This document shows, one piece after another, positions 49,581 through 59,279 of a DNA stretch of 64,000 nucleotides (positions are counted from its first letter, which is position 1; every line of letters starts with the position of its first letter). The DNA comes from Ensifer sp. MPMI2T (GTDB lineage: Bacteria > Pseudomonadota > Alphaproteobacteria > Rhizobiales > Rhizobiaceae), in the NCBI RefSeq assembly GCF_004827385.1, contig NZ_SRXN01000001.1, positions 558,001-622,000 on the forward strand, in the 5' to 3' direction. Below the pieces are notes generated by a model, which saw only the letters and a program-made list of their open reading frames with translations, had not been told where the DNA came from and made no database searches. The position numbers and the translations under genes are program-made.

Positions 49581-50609
49581 ATGATTTTTCACATGAGCGA
49601 ATCAAAAGCATTTATCTCCGGCTGCAAAGGCCTTTCCCTGACAGAAGAAGAGCGCAGGTTCTTTGACGGCGAGCGCCCCTGGGGCTTTATCCTTTTCGGC
49701 CGCAATATCGGCGAGGAAAATCAGATCTCCGATCTCGTCGCTGGCCTGCGCGACAGCATCGGCAATCCGAATGCCCCGGTGCTGATCGACCAGGAGGGCG
49801 GTCGCGTTCAGCGCATCCGGCCACCGCTCGTCCAGCAATACCCGAACGGTGCCGCGATTGGCGAGATATACCGTCGGAACCGGGAGCAGGGGCTGCGCGC
49901 CGCCTGGCTTATGGGGCGTCTCCATGCTTTCGACCTGATGCGGTTCGGCATCAACGTCGATTGCCTGCCGGTTCTCGACGTGCCGGTGCCGGGGAGCCAT
50001 GACGTCATCGGTAACCGGGCCTATGGGCATGATCCGGAGACGGTGACCGCGATCGGCCGTGCAATAAGCGAGGGCTTAAAGGTGGGCGGCATGCTGCCGG
50101 TGATGAAGCACATGCCGGGTCATGGCCGCACATTCGTGGATTCACACCACAACCTGCCTGTCGTGGAAGCCAGCCTTGAGGAATTGCAGCGAAGCGATTT
50201 TCTCCCCTTCGTCGCCATGAAGGACGAAGTCATGGCCATGTCGGCGCATATGGTCTTCACTGCGATTGACCCCGACAATCCGGCCACAACCTCGCCGAAG
50301 GTCGTCAGCGAAATCATTCGCGGCCATATCGGTTTCGACGGGCTTTTGATGTCGGACGATGTTTCAATGAATGCGCTTGCCGGGGATATGGCCGCCCGCG
50401 CTCGTGGCATTATTGGCGCCGGCCTTGATCTCGTCTTGCATTGTCATGGCATAATGGAAGAGATGAAGGCCGTCGCGGATGTCGTTCCGGTCCTGTCGGG
50501 CGATCGGCTGCGTCGGGCAACGGCCGCGAAAGCGGCGTTCCGAAAACCGGACAATGCGGACCAGGATGCATTGAGAGCGGAGTTCAACGCCATGTTTGCC
50601 CTGGCTTAG
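49581..50609 (+). CDS. nagZ: Beta-N-acetylhexosaminidase NagZ
   Basis: Releases N-acetylglucosamine from anhydromuropeptides during peptidoglycan recycling, in the cytoplasm. The 342-residue GH3 enzyme has IDQEGGRVQR, KHMPGHGRTFVDSHHNLPVV carrying the His-Asp acid/base loop typical of NagZ, and the nucleophile Asp in LLMSDDVSMNAL. There is no signal peptide. The start is 49581 (AAAGG 10 bases upstream) or 49593 (MSESKAF). It precedes scpA by 25 bases. Confidence 0.94.
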   Translation: MIFHMSESKAFISGCKGLSLTEEERRFFDGERPWGFILFGRNIGEENQISDLVAGLRDSIGNPNAPVLIDQEGGRVQRIRPPLVQQYPNGAAIGEIYRRNREQGLRAAWLMGRLHAFDLMRFGINVDCLPVLDVPVPGSHDVIGNRAYGHDPETVTAIGRAISEGLKVGGMLPVMKHMPGHGRTFVDSHHNLPVVEASLEELQRSDFLPFVAMKDEVMAMSAHMVFTAIDPDNPATTSPKVVSEIIRGHIGFDGLLMSDDVSMNALAGDMAARARGIIGAGLDLVLHCHGIMEEMKAVADVVPVLSGDRLRRATAAKAAFRKPDNADQDALRAEFNAMFALA

Positions 50610-50634
50610 GGCAAGGCGGCGGAAAGGCAAGTTG

Positions 50635-51501
50635 GTGAGCAATACGGGTGAACGGCAGGGACAAGCTGGAGCAAGGGCACCGATGGAGCCCTTGTGGGAA
50701 GCCGAGGCTGCCGGTCGCGGACTGCATGAGGAAGCCCTCGTCGTCGACCTCGCCGGATTTGAGGGTCCGCTCGACCTGCTCCTGCATCTTGCGCGCAGTC
50801 AGCGCGTCGATCTTTCGCGGATCTCCGTGCTGGCGCTTGCGGAGCAATACATCGCCTTCATAGAGCGCGCACGCTCGATCCGCATCGAGCTTGCGGCCGA
50901 TTATCTCGTCATGGCCGCGTGGCTTGCTTATCTCAAGTCCCGCCTGTTGCTCCCGCAACAGGTCAAGGATGAGGGTCCCTCCGGCGAGGAGATGGCTTCG
51001 GCGCTGGCGTTCCGGCTGAAGCGCCTCGAAGCCATGCGCGATGCAGCAACAAGGCTCGTCAACAGAAATCGGCTTGGCCGCGATGTCTTCGCGCGCGGCG
51101 CGCCGGAACATATCGTTGCCGAAAAGAAATCGGGTTACGATGCGTCCCTCTATGACTTGCTGACCGCCTATGCGAGTCTCAGGCAGCGGCAGGCGATTAC
51201 GCAGGTGACGATCGAAAAGCGCCATGTCTGGTCGTTGGCGGATGCGCGCCTGATCCTGGCGCGGATGATCGGCAGTCTCGACGATTGGACTGCGCTTGAT
51301 CATTTTCTCATCGGCTACATGACGAACCCGAAAGAGCGCTCAACGGCGATCGCGAGTTCCTTTGCCGCGTCGCTCGAGATGGTACGCGAAGGAAGGCTGG
51401 AGATCCGGCAAGAGGGCGCCTTCGCGCCCATCTATCTGCGGCGCGGGCCAAAGCCGATCGATGCCGCAACCCTGGCGGAAATGGAGGCAGCGCGTGGCTG
51501 A
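50635..51501 (+). CDS. scpA: Segregation and condensation protein A
   Basis: The kleisin subunit of the SMC-ScpAB condensin that organises the chromosome. The 288-residue protein has the kleisin N-terminal signature VDLAGFEGPLDLLLHLARSQ, VDLSRISVLALAEQYI and DYLVMAAWLAYLKSRLLLP, and a C-terminal winged-helix region. The start GTG 50635 follows GGAAAGG; TTG 50632 is an alternative. It overlaps scpB by 8 bases. smc itself is not in the window. Confidence 0.93.
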   Translation: MSNTGERQGQAGARAPMEPLWEAEAAGRGLHEEALVVDLAGFEGPLDLLLHLARSQRVDLSRISVLALAEQYIAFIERARSIRIELAADYLVMAAWLAYLKSRLLLPQQVKDEGPSGEEMASALAFRLKRLEAMRDAATRLVNRNRLGRDVFARGAPEHIVAEKKSGYDASLYDLLTAYASLRQRQAITQVTIEKRHVWSLADARLILARMIGSLDDWTALDHFLIGYMTNPKERSTAIASSFAASLEMVREGRLEIRQEGAFAPIYLRRGPKPIDAATLAEMEAARG

Positions 51502-52222
51502 AGCGCAGAAGTACTTGCCGGGGATGCCGGACGAAGAGGAGGTGCACGAGGCAGTTACCCTCGATCCGAGGCTCGAGCGAGAGGCGGAACGGATCGCGGA
51601 GGCGTTGGTCTTCGCATCGGCTCAGCCCGTTTCCGAAGCCTATATCGCGAGCCGGCTTCCCCGTGGCGCCGACGTCGGGCGCATCATGGCTCGGTTGAAG
51701 GCACTTTATGCCTCGCGCGGCGTCAATCTTGTCCAAGTAGCCGATCATTGGGCATTCCGCACGGCTGCAGACCTCTCCTTTGTCGTTCAGACGGATGAAC
51801 AGGAGGTTCGGAAATTGTCGCGGGCGGCCCTCGAGGTGCTGGCGATCATCGCCTACCATCAGCCGATGACCCGCGCGGAAATCGAAGACATACGCGGTGT
51901 GCAGACGTCGAAGGGGACTCTAGACGTGTTGATGGAGGCCGGCTGGGTGCGCTTTCGCGGGCGCCGGCGGACCCCCGGACGGCCCGTCACATTCGGAACG
52001 ACGCGGGATTTCCTCGATCATTTCGGCCTGGAGGAAATTCGCGATCTCCCAGGTATCGAAGAATTAAAGGGTGCCGGCCTCCTATCCGGACGCATTCCAT
52101 CTAACCTGCACATTCCGGTTCCAGCCGGCGAGGACGAACTTTCCGAGAACGAGGATCCCATTACGCAAATGGACCTTGAAGAACTCGGCCTCTTGACACC
52201 GAAGGCTGAAGAAGACGATTAA
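51494..52222 (+). CDS. scpB: Segregation and condensation protein B
   Basis: The partner of ScpA, with two winged-helix domains. The 242-residue protein has RIAEALVFASAQPVSEAYIA, VNLVQVADHWAFRTAADLSF, and AALEVLAIIAYHQPMTRAEI followed by GVQTSKGTLDVLMEAGWVR. The start GTG 51494 is fixed by the 8-base overlap with scpA. An acidic C-terminal tail extends past the second domain. The lone ABC ATPase follows after 74 bases. Confidence 0.94.
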   Translation: MAEAQKYLPGMPDEEEVHEAVTLDPRLEREAERIAEALVFASAQPVSEAYIASRLPRGADVGRIMARLKALYASRGVNLVQVADHWAFRTAADLSFVVQTDEQEVRKLSRAALEVLAIIAYHQPMTRAEIEDIRGVQTSKGTLDVLMEAGWVRFRGRRRTPGRPVTFGTTRDFLDHFGLEEIRDLPGIEELKGAGLLSGRIPSNLHIPVPAGEDELSENEDPITQMDLEELGLLTPKAEEDD

Positions 52223-52296
52223 AATCCTGACTAGGACTATCGGCTTTAGACCCGGGTACCGGCGTTTTGCGGCTAGTTCTCCGGTTCAAGGAATGA

Positions 52297-53412
52297 ATGA
52301 GCATGGTTTCAGACGCATACAACGGCGCTGTCATGGCAACGCGACGGTCCGGAGTGTCATTCGCGGCGAGCCTGGCATTCGAGGATATCAGCCACCGCTA
52401 TCATTCCAAGGAAACGATCAAGGGCGTTACGCTCACGGCTAACGCCGGCGAAGTGCTTTGTTTGCTTGGTCCATCGGGATCGGGCAAGACGACATTGCTG
52501 CGCATCGCGGCAGGCATCGAGATGCAGACCGGCGGCCGTCTCCTCCTGAATGGACAGGAAATTTCCGGCCCGTCCGTCTTTCTCCCGCCCGAAAAACGCG
52601 GCGTCGGACTGATGTTTCAGGATTTCGCGCTTTTTCCTCACATGACGATCCGCGACAATGTCTGCTTCGGGTTGACGGCCTTGCCGAAGAAGGAGGCATT
52701 GGTGCAGGCGGATGCGGCGCTGGAACGCGTCGGCCTATTGCATTACGCCGACCGCTACCCACATGTGCTCTCGGGCGGCGAACAGCAGCGTGTGGCGCTT
52801 GCCCGCGCGCTTGCGCCGCGTCCGGCGGTATTGCTGATGGACGAACCTTTTTCGGGCCTCGACTCTCGCCTGAAGGATTCGATCCGCGCGGACACGCTCG
52901 CTATTCTGCGCGAGACGCGCGCAACGGCGATCGTCGTGACCCACGATGCGGAAGAGGCTATGCGCATGGCGGACAGGATCGCCCTCTTGAAGGACGGGCG
53001 CCTGGTTCAGGTCGGCACGGCGGACGAACTCTATCGGAAGCCGCGCGATCTTTTTGCGGCCGGGTTCTTTTCCGAGATAAATGTCTTTGACGCGCGTGTG
53101 CGGGGCGGCCGCGTCGAAACGCCGCTCGGAGCCGTGCCTGCGGGACAATACAAGGAGGGGCAGCCCTTGAGCGTCGCGGTCAGGCTCTCCGGCGTTCACC
53201 TCAAGGAGGAGGGCGGCGACATCCCCGCGCGCATCCTGTCGAGACGCTTTCTGGGCGTTGTCGAACTGTTGGAGCTTGCTGTGCCGCAATTCGAGCGTAC
53301 AGTGCGGGCACGTATCCGCGCCGATCTGTTGCCGCAAGGATTGCGTGATGTCACTCTTTCGGTTAACGAGCGCGACATATTGCTGTTTGAAAAAGACGTC
53401 TCGACATCTTAG
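52297..53412 (+). CDS. Orphan ABC transporter ATP-binding protein
   Basis: A 371-residue ABC ATPase of the importer type with an MOI-like C-terminal domain (about 285-371). Walker A GPSGSGKTT (about 64-72), Q-loop MFQDFALFPHM, signature LSGGEQQRVALARAL, Walker B VLLMDEPFSGLDS and switch His in VVTHDAEEAM are all intact. It resembles FbpC/PotA-type ATPases for iron or polyamine uptake. No permease or binding protein is adjacent, so its partner must be elsewhere. The start is ATG 52297 or 52303 behind AAGGA. Confidence 0.88.
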   Translation: MSMVSDAYNGAVMATRRSGVSFAASLAFEDISHRYHSKETIKGVTLTANAGEVLCLLGPSGSGKTTLLRIAAGIEMQTGGRLLLNGQEISGPSVFLPPEKRGVGLMFQDFALFPHMTIRDNVCFGLTALPKKEALVQADAALERVGLLHYADRYPHVLSGGEQQRVALARALAPRPAVLLMDEPFSGLDSRLKDSIRADTLAILRETRATAIVVTHDAEEAMRMADRIALLKDGRLVQVGTADELYRKPRDLFAAGFFSEINVFDARVRGGRVETPLGAVPAGQYKEGQPLSVAVRLSGVHLKEEGGDIPARILSRRFLGVVELLELAVPQFERTVRARIRADLLPQGLRDVTLSVNERDILLFEKDVSTS

Positions 53413-53503
53413 GGTCCGTCGAGAATGACGGCCTGCCGACGGCACGCCTGAAAATTGACAACGTAATGGGCTGTGGTTGAACGAGGCCCTAGGGAGTAAG
53501 TGC

Positions 53504-53710
53504 ATGGGTTCCTTTAGTATCTGGCATTGGCTGATCGTCCTGGTGGTGATCCTGCTGCTGTTCGGCCGCGGCAAGATCCCGGAACTGATGGGTGATGTTG
53601 CCAAGGGCATCAAGAGCTTCAAGAAGGGCATGGGCGAAGACGACGCCGCTCCGACCGACAAGACGATCGACGGCAAGACCGTCGAGCACAAGTCTGACGA
53701 AGTCCGCTAA
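53504..53710 (+). CDS. tatA: Sec-independent protein translocase protein TatA
   Basis: The pore-forming subunit of the Tat system that exports folded proteins. The 68-residue protein has one membrane helix ([17 protein letters not shown]), the [12 protein letters not shown] hinge and amphipathic helix ([13 protein letters not shown]), and a charged tail. ATG 53504 fits the family start; GGGAGTAAGTGC lies upstream. It is the first of tatABC. Confidence 0.95.
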   Translation: MGSFSIWHWLIVLVVILLLFGRGKIPELMGDVAKGIKSFKKGMGEDDAAPTDKTIDGKTVEHKSDEVR

Positions 53711-53781
53711 CGGGCAGAAGCTGGCGAGACCGGGCGGATACATGCCCGGTCGACCGCGTCACGGGTTGTAGGGCACGTTGG

Positions 53782-54405
53782 ATGCTTGATATCGGCTGGA
53801 CCGAGCTTGTTGTTATCGCAATCGTCTTGATTGTCGTCGTTGGGCCGAAGGATCTGCCGCCGATGCTGCGGGCCTTCGGACGGATGACGACCAAGTTGCG
53901 CGGGATGGCGGCGGATTTCCGTCACCAATTCGATGAGGCCTTGCGCGAAGCCGATCTGGATGAGGTGCGCAAGACGATCAGCGATGCGCAAAGTCTCAAT
54001 CCGACCGCGGCGCTGCGGGACGCCATGAATCCGCTGCGCCAGCTCGGAAACGAGATCAAGTCCGATCTGCAGAAGGCGACAACGCCGGACAAGCCGGCGC
54101 AGCCGGAGCCCGTACAGCCTGCGGCCGAGGCGGCGAAGGCCGACGCTCCCGTGGAAGCCGTGGCGAAGCCCGCCGAGGTTCCTGCTGCAACGGCAAGCGA
54201 ACTGAAGATAGAAGCGAAGGCGGAGAGCGTCGGCAAGACCAGTGCCGCGCCAGCGCCGTCGAAGAAGCCTACAGCCGCAACAACCAAGAAAGCAGCGACC
54301 AAGCCGTCGGCAAAGAAAACGTCGTCAACTGGTGAGCGGCAGGCTGAGGCCAAGGCCAAGACGCAGAAGGCGCGTGCGACCTCGCGCAAGAAAGGTGACG
54401 CATGA
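53782..54405 (+). CDS. tatB: Sec-independent protein translocase protein TatB
   Basis: Forms the Tat receptor with TatC. The 207-residue protein has the TatB N-terminus MLDIGWTELVVIAIVLIVVV then GPKDLPPMLRAFGRMTTKLR and an amphipathic helix. The C-terminal half (about 100-207) is a long Ala/Lys/Pro-rich low-complexity tail ending SRKKGDA, usual in length for rhizobia but variable in sequence. The stop overlaps the tatC start by four bases (ATGA, 54402-54405). Confidence 0.93.
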   Translation: MLDIGWTELVVIAIVLIVVVGPKDLPPMLRAFGRMTTKLRGMAADFRHQFDEALREADLDEVRKTISDAQSLNPTAALRDAMNPLRQLGNEIKSDLQKATTPDKPAQPEPVQPAAEAAKADAPVEAVAKPAEVPAATASELKIEAKAESVGKTSAAPAPSKKPTAATTKKAATKPSAKKTSSTGERQAEAKAKTQKARATSRKKGDA

Positions 54406-55232
54406 GCGGCGATATCGAGGACCGGCCGCAGCCACTGATCGAGCACCTCATCGAGTTGCGAACGAGGCTGATGTGGGCGGTCGGCGCATTTTTTGTCGCC
54501 TTTCTCGTCTGCTTCTATTTTGCTAAGCAGCTGTTCAACTTCCTCGTCCTGCCGTTCAAGTGGGCAGTGAGCTGGGCCGGCCTCAGCCACCGCAACGTTG
54601 AGCTCATTTACACGGCGCCGCAGGAGTTCTTCTTCACCCAGATCAAGGTCGCGATGTTTGGCGCTCTGGTGATCGCCTTTCCGGTGATCGCCTCGCAGAT
54701 CTACAAGTTTGTCGCGCCCGGTCTCTACAAGAACGAACGCGCAGCCTTCCTGCCGTTCCTGATCGCTTCGCCGATTCTGTTTCTCATCGGTGGTGCGCTC
54801 GTCTATTTCTTCTTCACGCCGATGGTCATGTGGTTTTTCCTGGCCATGGAGCAGGGCGGCGGCGAAGGGCAGGTTGCAATCCAGCTCCTGCCGAAAGTAT
54901 CGGAATATCTGAGCCTGATCATGTCGTTGGTGTTCGCCTTCGGCCTGGTCTTCCAGTTGCCTGTTGTCACCACGCTGCTTGCGCGTGTCGGCTTCGTCAC
55001 GGCACAGGGGCTCGCCGAAAAGCGCAAATACGCGATCGTGATCGCGTTCGTCGTCGCGGCCGTTTTGACGCCGCCCGATCCCGTGTCCCAGATCGGTCTT
55101 GCGCTGCCAGCCATCCTTCTCTACGAAATTTCGATCTATACGGCGCGACTCGTCGAAAGACAGCGCGAGAGAGACGCTCTCGCAACTTCGCAAGAAAGTT
55201 CCTCTGAGACGACCGGACCCGCGAAGGGCTGA
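54402..55232 (+). CDS. tatC: Sec-independent protein translocase protein TatC
   Basis: A six-helix core of the Tat receptor that binds twin-arginine signal peptides. The 276-residue protein has PLIEHLIELRTRLMWAVGAF at the N-terminus, IYTAPQEFFFTQIKVAMFGA with the conserved first loop, FVAPGLYKNERAAFLPFLIA, and AEKRKYAIVIAFVVAAVLTP then DPVSQIGLALP. The ATGA overlap with tatB sets the start. A RIME-like element follows. Confidence 0.96.
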   Translation: MSGDIEDRPQPLIEHLIELRTRLMWAVGAFFVAFLVCFYFAKQLFNFLVLPFKWAVSWAGLSHRNVELIYTAPQEFFFTQIKVAMFGALVIAFPVIASQIYKFVAPGLYKNERAAFLPFLIASPILFLIGGALVYFFFTPMVMWFFLAMEQGGGEGQVAIQLLPKVSEYLSLIMSLVFAFGLVFQLPVVTTLLARVGFVTAQGLAEKRKYAIVIAFVVAAVLTPPDPVSQIGLALPAILLYEISIYTARLVERQRERDALATSQESSSETTGPAKG

Positions 55233-55257
55233 CTGTCTGACGTTTTCACGCCGTGGC

Positions 55258-55361
55258 CTACAGCACCGCGCATCAGTTCAGACGTGCAGCGGTCGCTGTG
55301 GCACTCTGAATCGCCGCATGATTTTTCCTTGAATCGGACCTGATTTGAGGGGAACGCATGC
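55258..55361. repeat. RIME1-like element
   Basis: In the same orientation as the 33175 copy: CTACAGCACC to GGTCGCTGTGG (55258-55301), connector CACTCTGAATCGCC, then GCATGATTTTTCCTTGAATC to GATTTGAGGGGAACGCATGC. It lies between tatC and serS. Confidence 0.75.
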
Positions 55362-55384
55362 AATAAACAACGCGTGGGACGATT

Positions 55385-56668
55385 ATGCTCGATATCAAAT
55401 GGATCCGTGAGAATGCCGATGTGCTCGACGCCGCGCTGGCGAAACGGGGCGCGGAGCCGTTGTCTGCGTCCTTGATCGCGCTTGATGAGCGTCGTCGCGC
55501 CATCCTTCAATGGCTGCAGGACATGCAGTCGCGCCGTAATGCCGCCTCCAAGGAAATCGGCGCGGCCATGGCGCAGAAGAACAGCGAACTTGCCGAAAAA
55601 CTGAAGGCCGAAGTCGCTGATCTCAAGAACACCATGCCCGCGGTCGAAGAAGAAAGCCGCCGCATCGATGCCGAGCTTTCGGATGCCTTGTCGCGCATTC
55701 CGAACGTCCCGCTCGACGATGTTCCTGTCGGTGCCGACGAGGCGGCCAATGTCGTGACCCGGATTGTCGGCGCAAAACCGACCTGGAACCACAAGCCGCT
55801 CGAGCATTTCGAAATCGGCGAGGCGTTGGGGCTTATGGATTTCGAAGGCGCCGCGCGGATCGCAGGCTCGCGCTTCACCATTGTGAAGGGGCAGCTTGCT
55901 CGCCTCGAACGGGCGCTTGGCCAGTTCATGCTCGACCTGCACACACAGGAGCATGGATATATCGAGGTGCAGCCGCCGCTGCTCGTCCGTGACGACGCGA
56001 TGTACGGGACCGGGCAGTTGCCGAAGTTTGCGGAGGATCTCTTCCGCACAACGGATGAACGTTGGCTGATCCCGACGGCGGAAGTTCCGTTGACGAACAT
56101 GGTTCGCGAGCAGATCCTCGACGGAGAGAAGCTGCCGTTGCGTTTTACCGCCTTGACGCCGTGCTTCCGTTCGGAGGCCGGTTCTGCCGGTCGCGATACC
56201 CGCGGTATGCTGCGTCAGCATCAGTTCAACAAGGTGGAGCTGGTCTCGATTACCGACGCGGAAAGCTCGATTGACGAGCACGAGCGGATGACCTTCTGCG
56301 CCGAGGAGGTGTTGAAGCGCTTGGGGCTTCACTATCGGGTCATGACGCTTTCGACCGGCGACATGGGCTTCGGCGCGCGCAAGACCTATGACCTTGAGGT
56401 CTGGCTGCCGGGCCAGGATACCTATCGCGAAATCTCGTCCTGCTCGGTCTGCGGGGATTTCCAGGCGCGTCGCATGAACGCGCGCTACCGCACGAAGGAG
56501 GAGAAGGGAACGAAATTTGTTCACACGTTGAACGGTTCCGGTGTTGCGGTTGGCCGCGCGCTGATAGCAATTATCGAAAATTACCTGAATGAAGATGGCT
56601 CCGTCACGGTGCCGGATGTTCTTGTTCCCTATATGGGCGGTCTGCGGCGCATCGAAAAAGCCGCCTGA
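55385..56668 (+). CDS. serS: Seryl-tRNA synthetase
   Basis: Charges tRNA-Ser; class II. The 427-residue protein has the N-terminal coiled-coil arm (about 25-110), motif 2 in [20 protein letters not shown], and motif 3 in [17 protein letters not shown]; the serine-binding TAEVPLTN is present. [18 protein letters not shown] is the family start. It leads the serS-surE-pcm run, with 15 bases to surE. Confidence 0.97.
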   Translation: MLDIKWIRENADVLDAALAKRGAEPLSASLIALDERRRAILQWLQDMQSRRNAASKEIGAAMAQKNSELAEKLKAEVADLKNTMPAVEEESRRIDAELSDALSRIPNVPLDDVPVGADEAANVVTRIVGAKPTWNHKPLEHFEIGEALGLMDFEGAARIAGSRFTIVKGQLARLERALGQFMLDLHTQEHGYIEVQPPLLVRDDAMYGTGQLPKFAEDLFRTTDERWLIPTAEVPLTNMVREQILDGEKLPLRFTALTPCFRSEAGSAGRDTRGMLRQHQFNKVELVSITDAESSIDEHERMTFCAEEVLKRLGLHYRVMTLSTGDMGFGARKTYDLEVWLPGQDTYREISSCSVCGDFQARRMNARYRTKEEKGTKFVHTLNGSGVAVGRALIAIIENYLNEDGSVTVPDVLVPYMGGLRRIEKAA

Positions 56669-56683
56669 GCACGAGGAAGGCGG

Positions 56684-57466
56684 ATGAAAACCGGAATGCG
56701 CATCCTGCTGACGAACGACGACGGCATTCACGCGGAGGGAATCTCCGTGCTGGAGCGGATCGCACGGACGATTTCCGACGATGTGTGGGTTGTTGCCCCT
56801 GAAGTGGACCAGAGCGGTCTCGCCCACTCATTGACGCTCTCCGAGCCTCTGCGCCTGCGCCAGGTTTCGGACCGGCGTTTTGCCCTTCGGGGAACGCCGA
56901 CGGATTGCGTGATCATGGCGGTGCGGCAAATTCTCGACCGCAAGCCGGACCTCGTCCTTTCGGGAGTGAACGTCGGAGCCAACCTTGCCGACGACGTCAC
57001 CTATTCGGGAACTGTGGCCGGCGCTATCGAGGGCACTCTGCAGGGGATACGTTCGATGGCGCTCAGCCAGGCCTATCGGCATACGATTGACAGGGCCGTA
57101 CCATGGGACGTGGTTGAAACCCATGGACCGGCCCTCATCCGCACGCTGATGGATGTTGCGTTGCCCGACGGAACGTTGATCAATCTGAATTTCCCCAATT
57201 GTCCGGCCGGCGCGGTGGCCGGAACGGACGTCACATCACAGGGGAAGCTCGAATTCGGATTGAGCATCGACGAACGCATCGATGGCCGAGGATTTCCCTA
57301 TTTCTGGCTGCGCTTCGGCGAGCGCGCCGGCGATTTTCGTGCCGGAACCGACATTCACGCTTTGCGTGAGAACCGGATTTCGGTAACCCCGCTTAAACTG
57401 GATATGACCGACTATACCGTCCAGGATCGCATCGCACGCGCACTGCGGGAAGGGACTGTCGCTTGA
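56684..57466 (+). CDS. surE: 5'/3'-nucleotidase SurE
   Basis: A metal-dependent nucleoside monophosphatase that also acts as an exopolyphosphatase, a stress-survival enzyme. The 260-residue protein has [13 protein letters not shown] with the metal-binding Asp-Asp pair, [20 protein letters not shown] and GTPTDCV. The start at 56684 is behind GAGGAAGG; the family Met at 56696 (MRILLTNDD) is equally plausible. Its stop overlaps the TTG start of pcm. In E. coli surE-pcm-nlpD-rpoS are adjacent, and a similar order holds here. Confidence 0.95.
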   Translation: MKTGMRILLTNDDGIHAEGISVLERIARTISDDVWVVAPEVDQSGLAHSLTLSEPLRLRQVSDRRFALRGTPTDCVIMAVRQILDRKPDLVLSGVNVGANLADDVTYSGTVAGAIEGTLQGIRSMALSQAYRHTIDRAVPWDVVETHGPALIRTLMDVALPDGTLINLNFPNCPAGAVAGTDVTSQGKLEFGLSIDERIDGRGFPYFWLRFGERAGDFRAGTDIHALRENRISVTPLKLDMTDYTVQDRIARALREGTVA

Positions 57467-58116
57467 ACGGACGCGTTTCGCAGCAGGAAGGCTTCGCAGC
57501 GATGGTGCTGCGCTTGCGCGGCGAAGGAATGGCGAATCATGACCTGCTGAAGGCGGTGGAACAGACGCCGCGCAGCCATTTTGCCCCTCCGCAATACCAG
57601 GCCGAGGCCTATTCCCAGCGATTGATACCGCTCGATTGCGGGTCGTTCATGGAGGGCTACGACTTCGCCGTGCGACTGCTGCACTGCCTCAACATCAAGC
57701 CGGGGCAGCGTATTCTGGAGGTCGGTACAGGCAGCGGCTTCACCGCCGGCGTCATGGGGCGCATTGCCGAACGCGTCTTGACGATCGATCGATATCAGAC
57801 GCTGGTGAGTTCGGCGCAGAAGAATCTGGAAAAGGCCGGCATTCGCAATGTCGTCGTCAGGCAGGCCGACGGCAGCGCAGGCGTGCCGGGTGAGGGCACG
57901 TTCGACCGCATCCTTATAAGCGCGGCATTTAACAGTCTACCCCGCATGTTTTCCGACCATCTGGTCTCCGGCGGCACGCTGCTGGTCCCGATCATGATGA
58001 GCGAAACGCTTTGCCGCATCGTTCGCGTCAATCGCACCGGCAGCCGGTTCGACCGCGAGGACCTGTTCGACGCGCCTTACCTTCCAGTCGTGCCGCAGCT
58101 TGCATCATTCCTCTGA
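57463..58116 (+). CDS. pcm: Protein-L-isoaspartate O-methyltransferase
   Basis: Methylates abnormal L-isoaspartyl residues so they can be repaired. The 217-residue protein has [15 protein letters not shown] (SAM motif I, 84-98), Asp-Gly-Ser at 136-138 and SAAF at 153-156, the positions expected of an active PCMT, and ends in the [10 protein letters not shown] region. The start is TTG 57463, overlapping the surE stop (TTGA); the first internal ATG would remove the conserved N-terminus, so TTG with coupling is preferred. Confidence 0.9.
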   Translation: MNGRVSQQEGFAAMVLRLRGEGMANHDLLKAVEQTPRSHFAPPQYQAEAYSQRLIPLDCGSFMEGYDFAVRLLHCLNIKPGQRILEVGTGSGFTAGVMGRIAERVLTIDRYQTLVSSAQKNLEKAGIRNVVVRQADGSAGVPGEGTFDRILISAAFNSLPRMFSDHLVSGGTLLVPIMMSETLCRIVRVNRTGSRFDREDLFDAPYLPVVPQLASFL

Positions 58117-58373
58117 TGCGACGTCGCCGTCTTGGGCGGCTGGGACGGCGGGCCATTTCAGCAGCAGAGCTCGGAAAATCATCTTCGTTGCCGGCTAACT
58201 CACGGTGGGGCTCCACGACCGCTAGTCGAGCGGCGAGCAGTTAACTGACTCTTAACAAAAGCCAGCTTCGCGCAAGCTTGCCGTCATAGGCCAGAACGGC
58301 ACGACGGACTTTGGGCACGATACGCGCGTGTTCTGCGTTTCTCGTTAGATCGTGCATAGGACGGAGACGGCGG

Positions 58374-59024
58374 ATGCAGATTGCGAACAGGTTGACTGCG
58401 GCAACGGCCGGCGATGGCTTGGGCAATCTCGCTGGCCGCCCGGCCGGCCAGGTCGCTACCGGGAACAAAGATGAGAACGGCGCGCAAGCCTCACAAGCTG
58501 GCTTCTTCGATCCAACGGCGCGTATCTCTCTGTCGGTTGACGCGCTCCTCTATCTCAGTCGAACGAAAAAGTCGCCGGAACGATTGCCGCCTCTGACGAG
58601 GGATGAGTGGAACAACAATCCTTCGCCCCAGTTGGCATCCCGCGAATACCAGGCCTTTGGCAGGTTCGCCGAGACCGGTGACTACAGGGCTTATTATGGA
58701 GCCTTCATCGATTATTACGACAGTCTCCGCCCAGAGGACCAGAACAGCCTGCGCTATTTCGGGACACGCGAGGCGGCTGTTGCCGGTTTGCGATCGCTCG
58801 AATACGACGCCGAAAGCGGTCTTGACGTAGAAGCCAATTTCCAGGCTCTGGTCAGCGTTTTTCTCGATGAGGATAAGGCTGTCGATGCGGAAATCCCGTC
58901 CTCGGCTTCGCGGCCGGAGGGCCGGGGATTTGACTGGAACAATTCCAATGTCAGCTACGAAGACCAGCCGCCCGAGCCCAGATCCGTGTCGGAGATCGAA
59001 AGGCTTTATTCCGAGCTCTTCTGA
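58374..59024 (+). CDS. Protein of unknown function in the surE-pcm-nlpD-like cassette
   Basis: I do not recognise this 216-residue protein. It has no signal peptide or membrane helix. Its N-terminal third is Ala/Gly/Thr-rich and probably disordered. A conserved-looking middle includes DPTARISLSVDALLYLSRTK, YQAFGRFAETGDYRAYYGAF and IDYYDSLRPEDQNSLRYFGT. It ends with SVSEIERLYSELF. GGAG and a well-placed ATG at 58374 support the start. Codon use looks like its neighbours, and coding appearance is good. It lies between pcm and the LysM/LytM gene, separated from each by about 255 bases, so operon membership is uncertain. Confidence 0.7.
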   Translation: MQIANRLTAATAGDGLGNLAGRPAGQVATGNKDENGAQASQAGFFDPTARISLSVDALLYLSRTKKSPERLPPLTRDEWNNNPSPQLASREYQAFGRFAETGDYRAYYGAFIDYYDSLRPEDQNSLRYFGTREAAVAGLRSLEYDAESGLDVEANFQALVSVFLDEDKAVDAEIPSSASRPEGRGFDWNNSNVSYEDQPPEPRSVSEIERLYSELF

Positions 59025-59050
59025 GCCATGTTGCATGCGTCCTTCCCTAC

Positions 59051-59153
59051 TGCATGATTCCTTAAATCGGAATCGATTTAAGGACAAAATCATGCAGCAA
59101 TTCAAAGTGCTACAGCGACCTTTGCGCGTCCGATTGGACGCGCGGCGCTGTAG
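59051..59153. repeat. RIME1-like element, near-complete copy
   Basis: The clearest copy: palindrome one CTGCATGATT...AATCATGCAG (59051-59098) with inner CCTTAAATCG/CGATTTAAGG, connector CAATTCAAAGTG, palindrome two CTACAGCG...CGCTGTAG (59110-59153) with GCGCGTCC/GGACGCGC. It lies between the unknown gene and the LysM/LytM gene and is the type copy for recognising the others here. Confidence 0.85.
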
Positions 59154-59279
59154 AGGCATGGAAAGGCACACCGGCTATGGTTAGCATTTCGTCAAATAAG
59201 GTGCTGCCCTTAACCGGGCGGTAACTCTAATGCGCTTTAATCATTCCACAGCGAGTTGCGTTCGGAGTGGGTAAGCGTC

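Noticed and set aside
53922..56827. Long minus-strand open frames opposite tatB-tatC and serS
   Set aside because: They have low-complexity or Arg/Asp-rich translations and lie opposite clear tat and serS genes; they are shadow frames.
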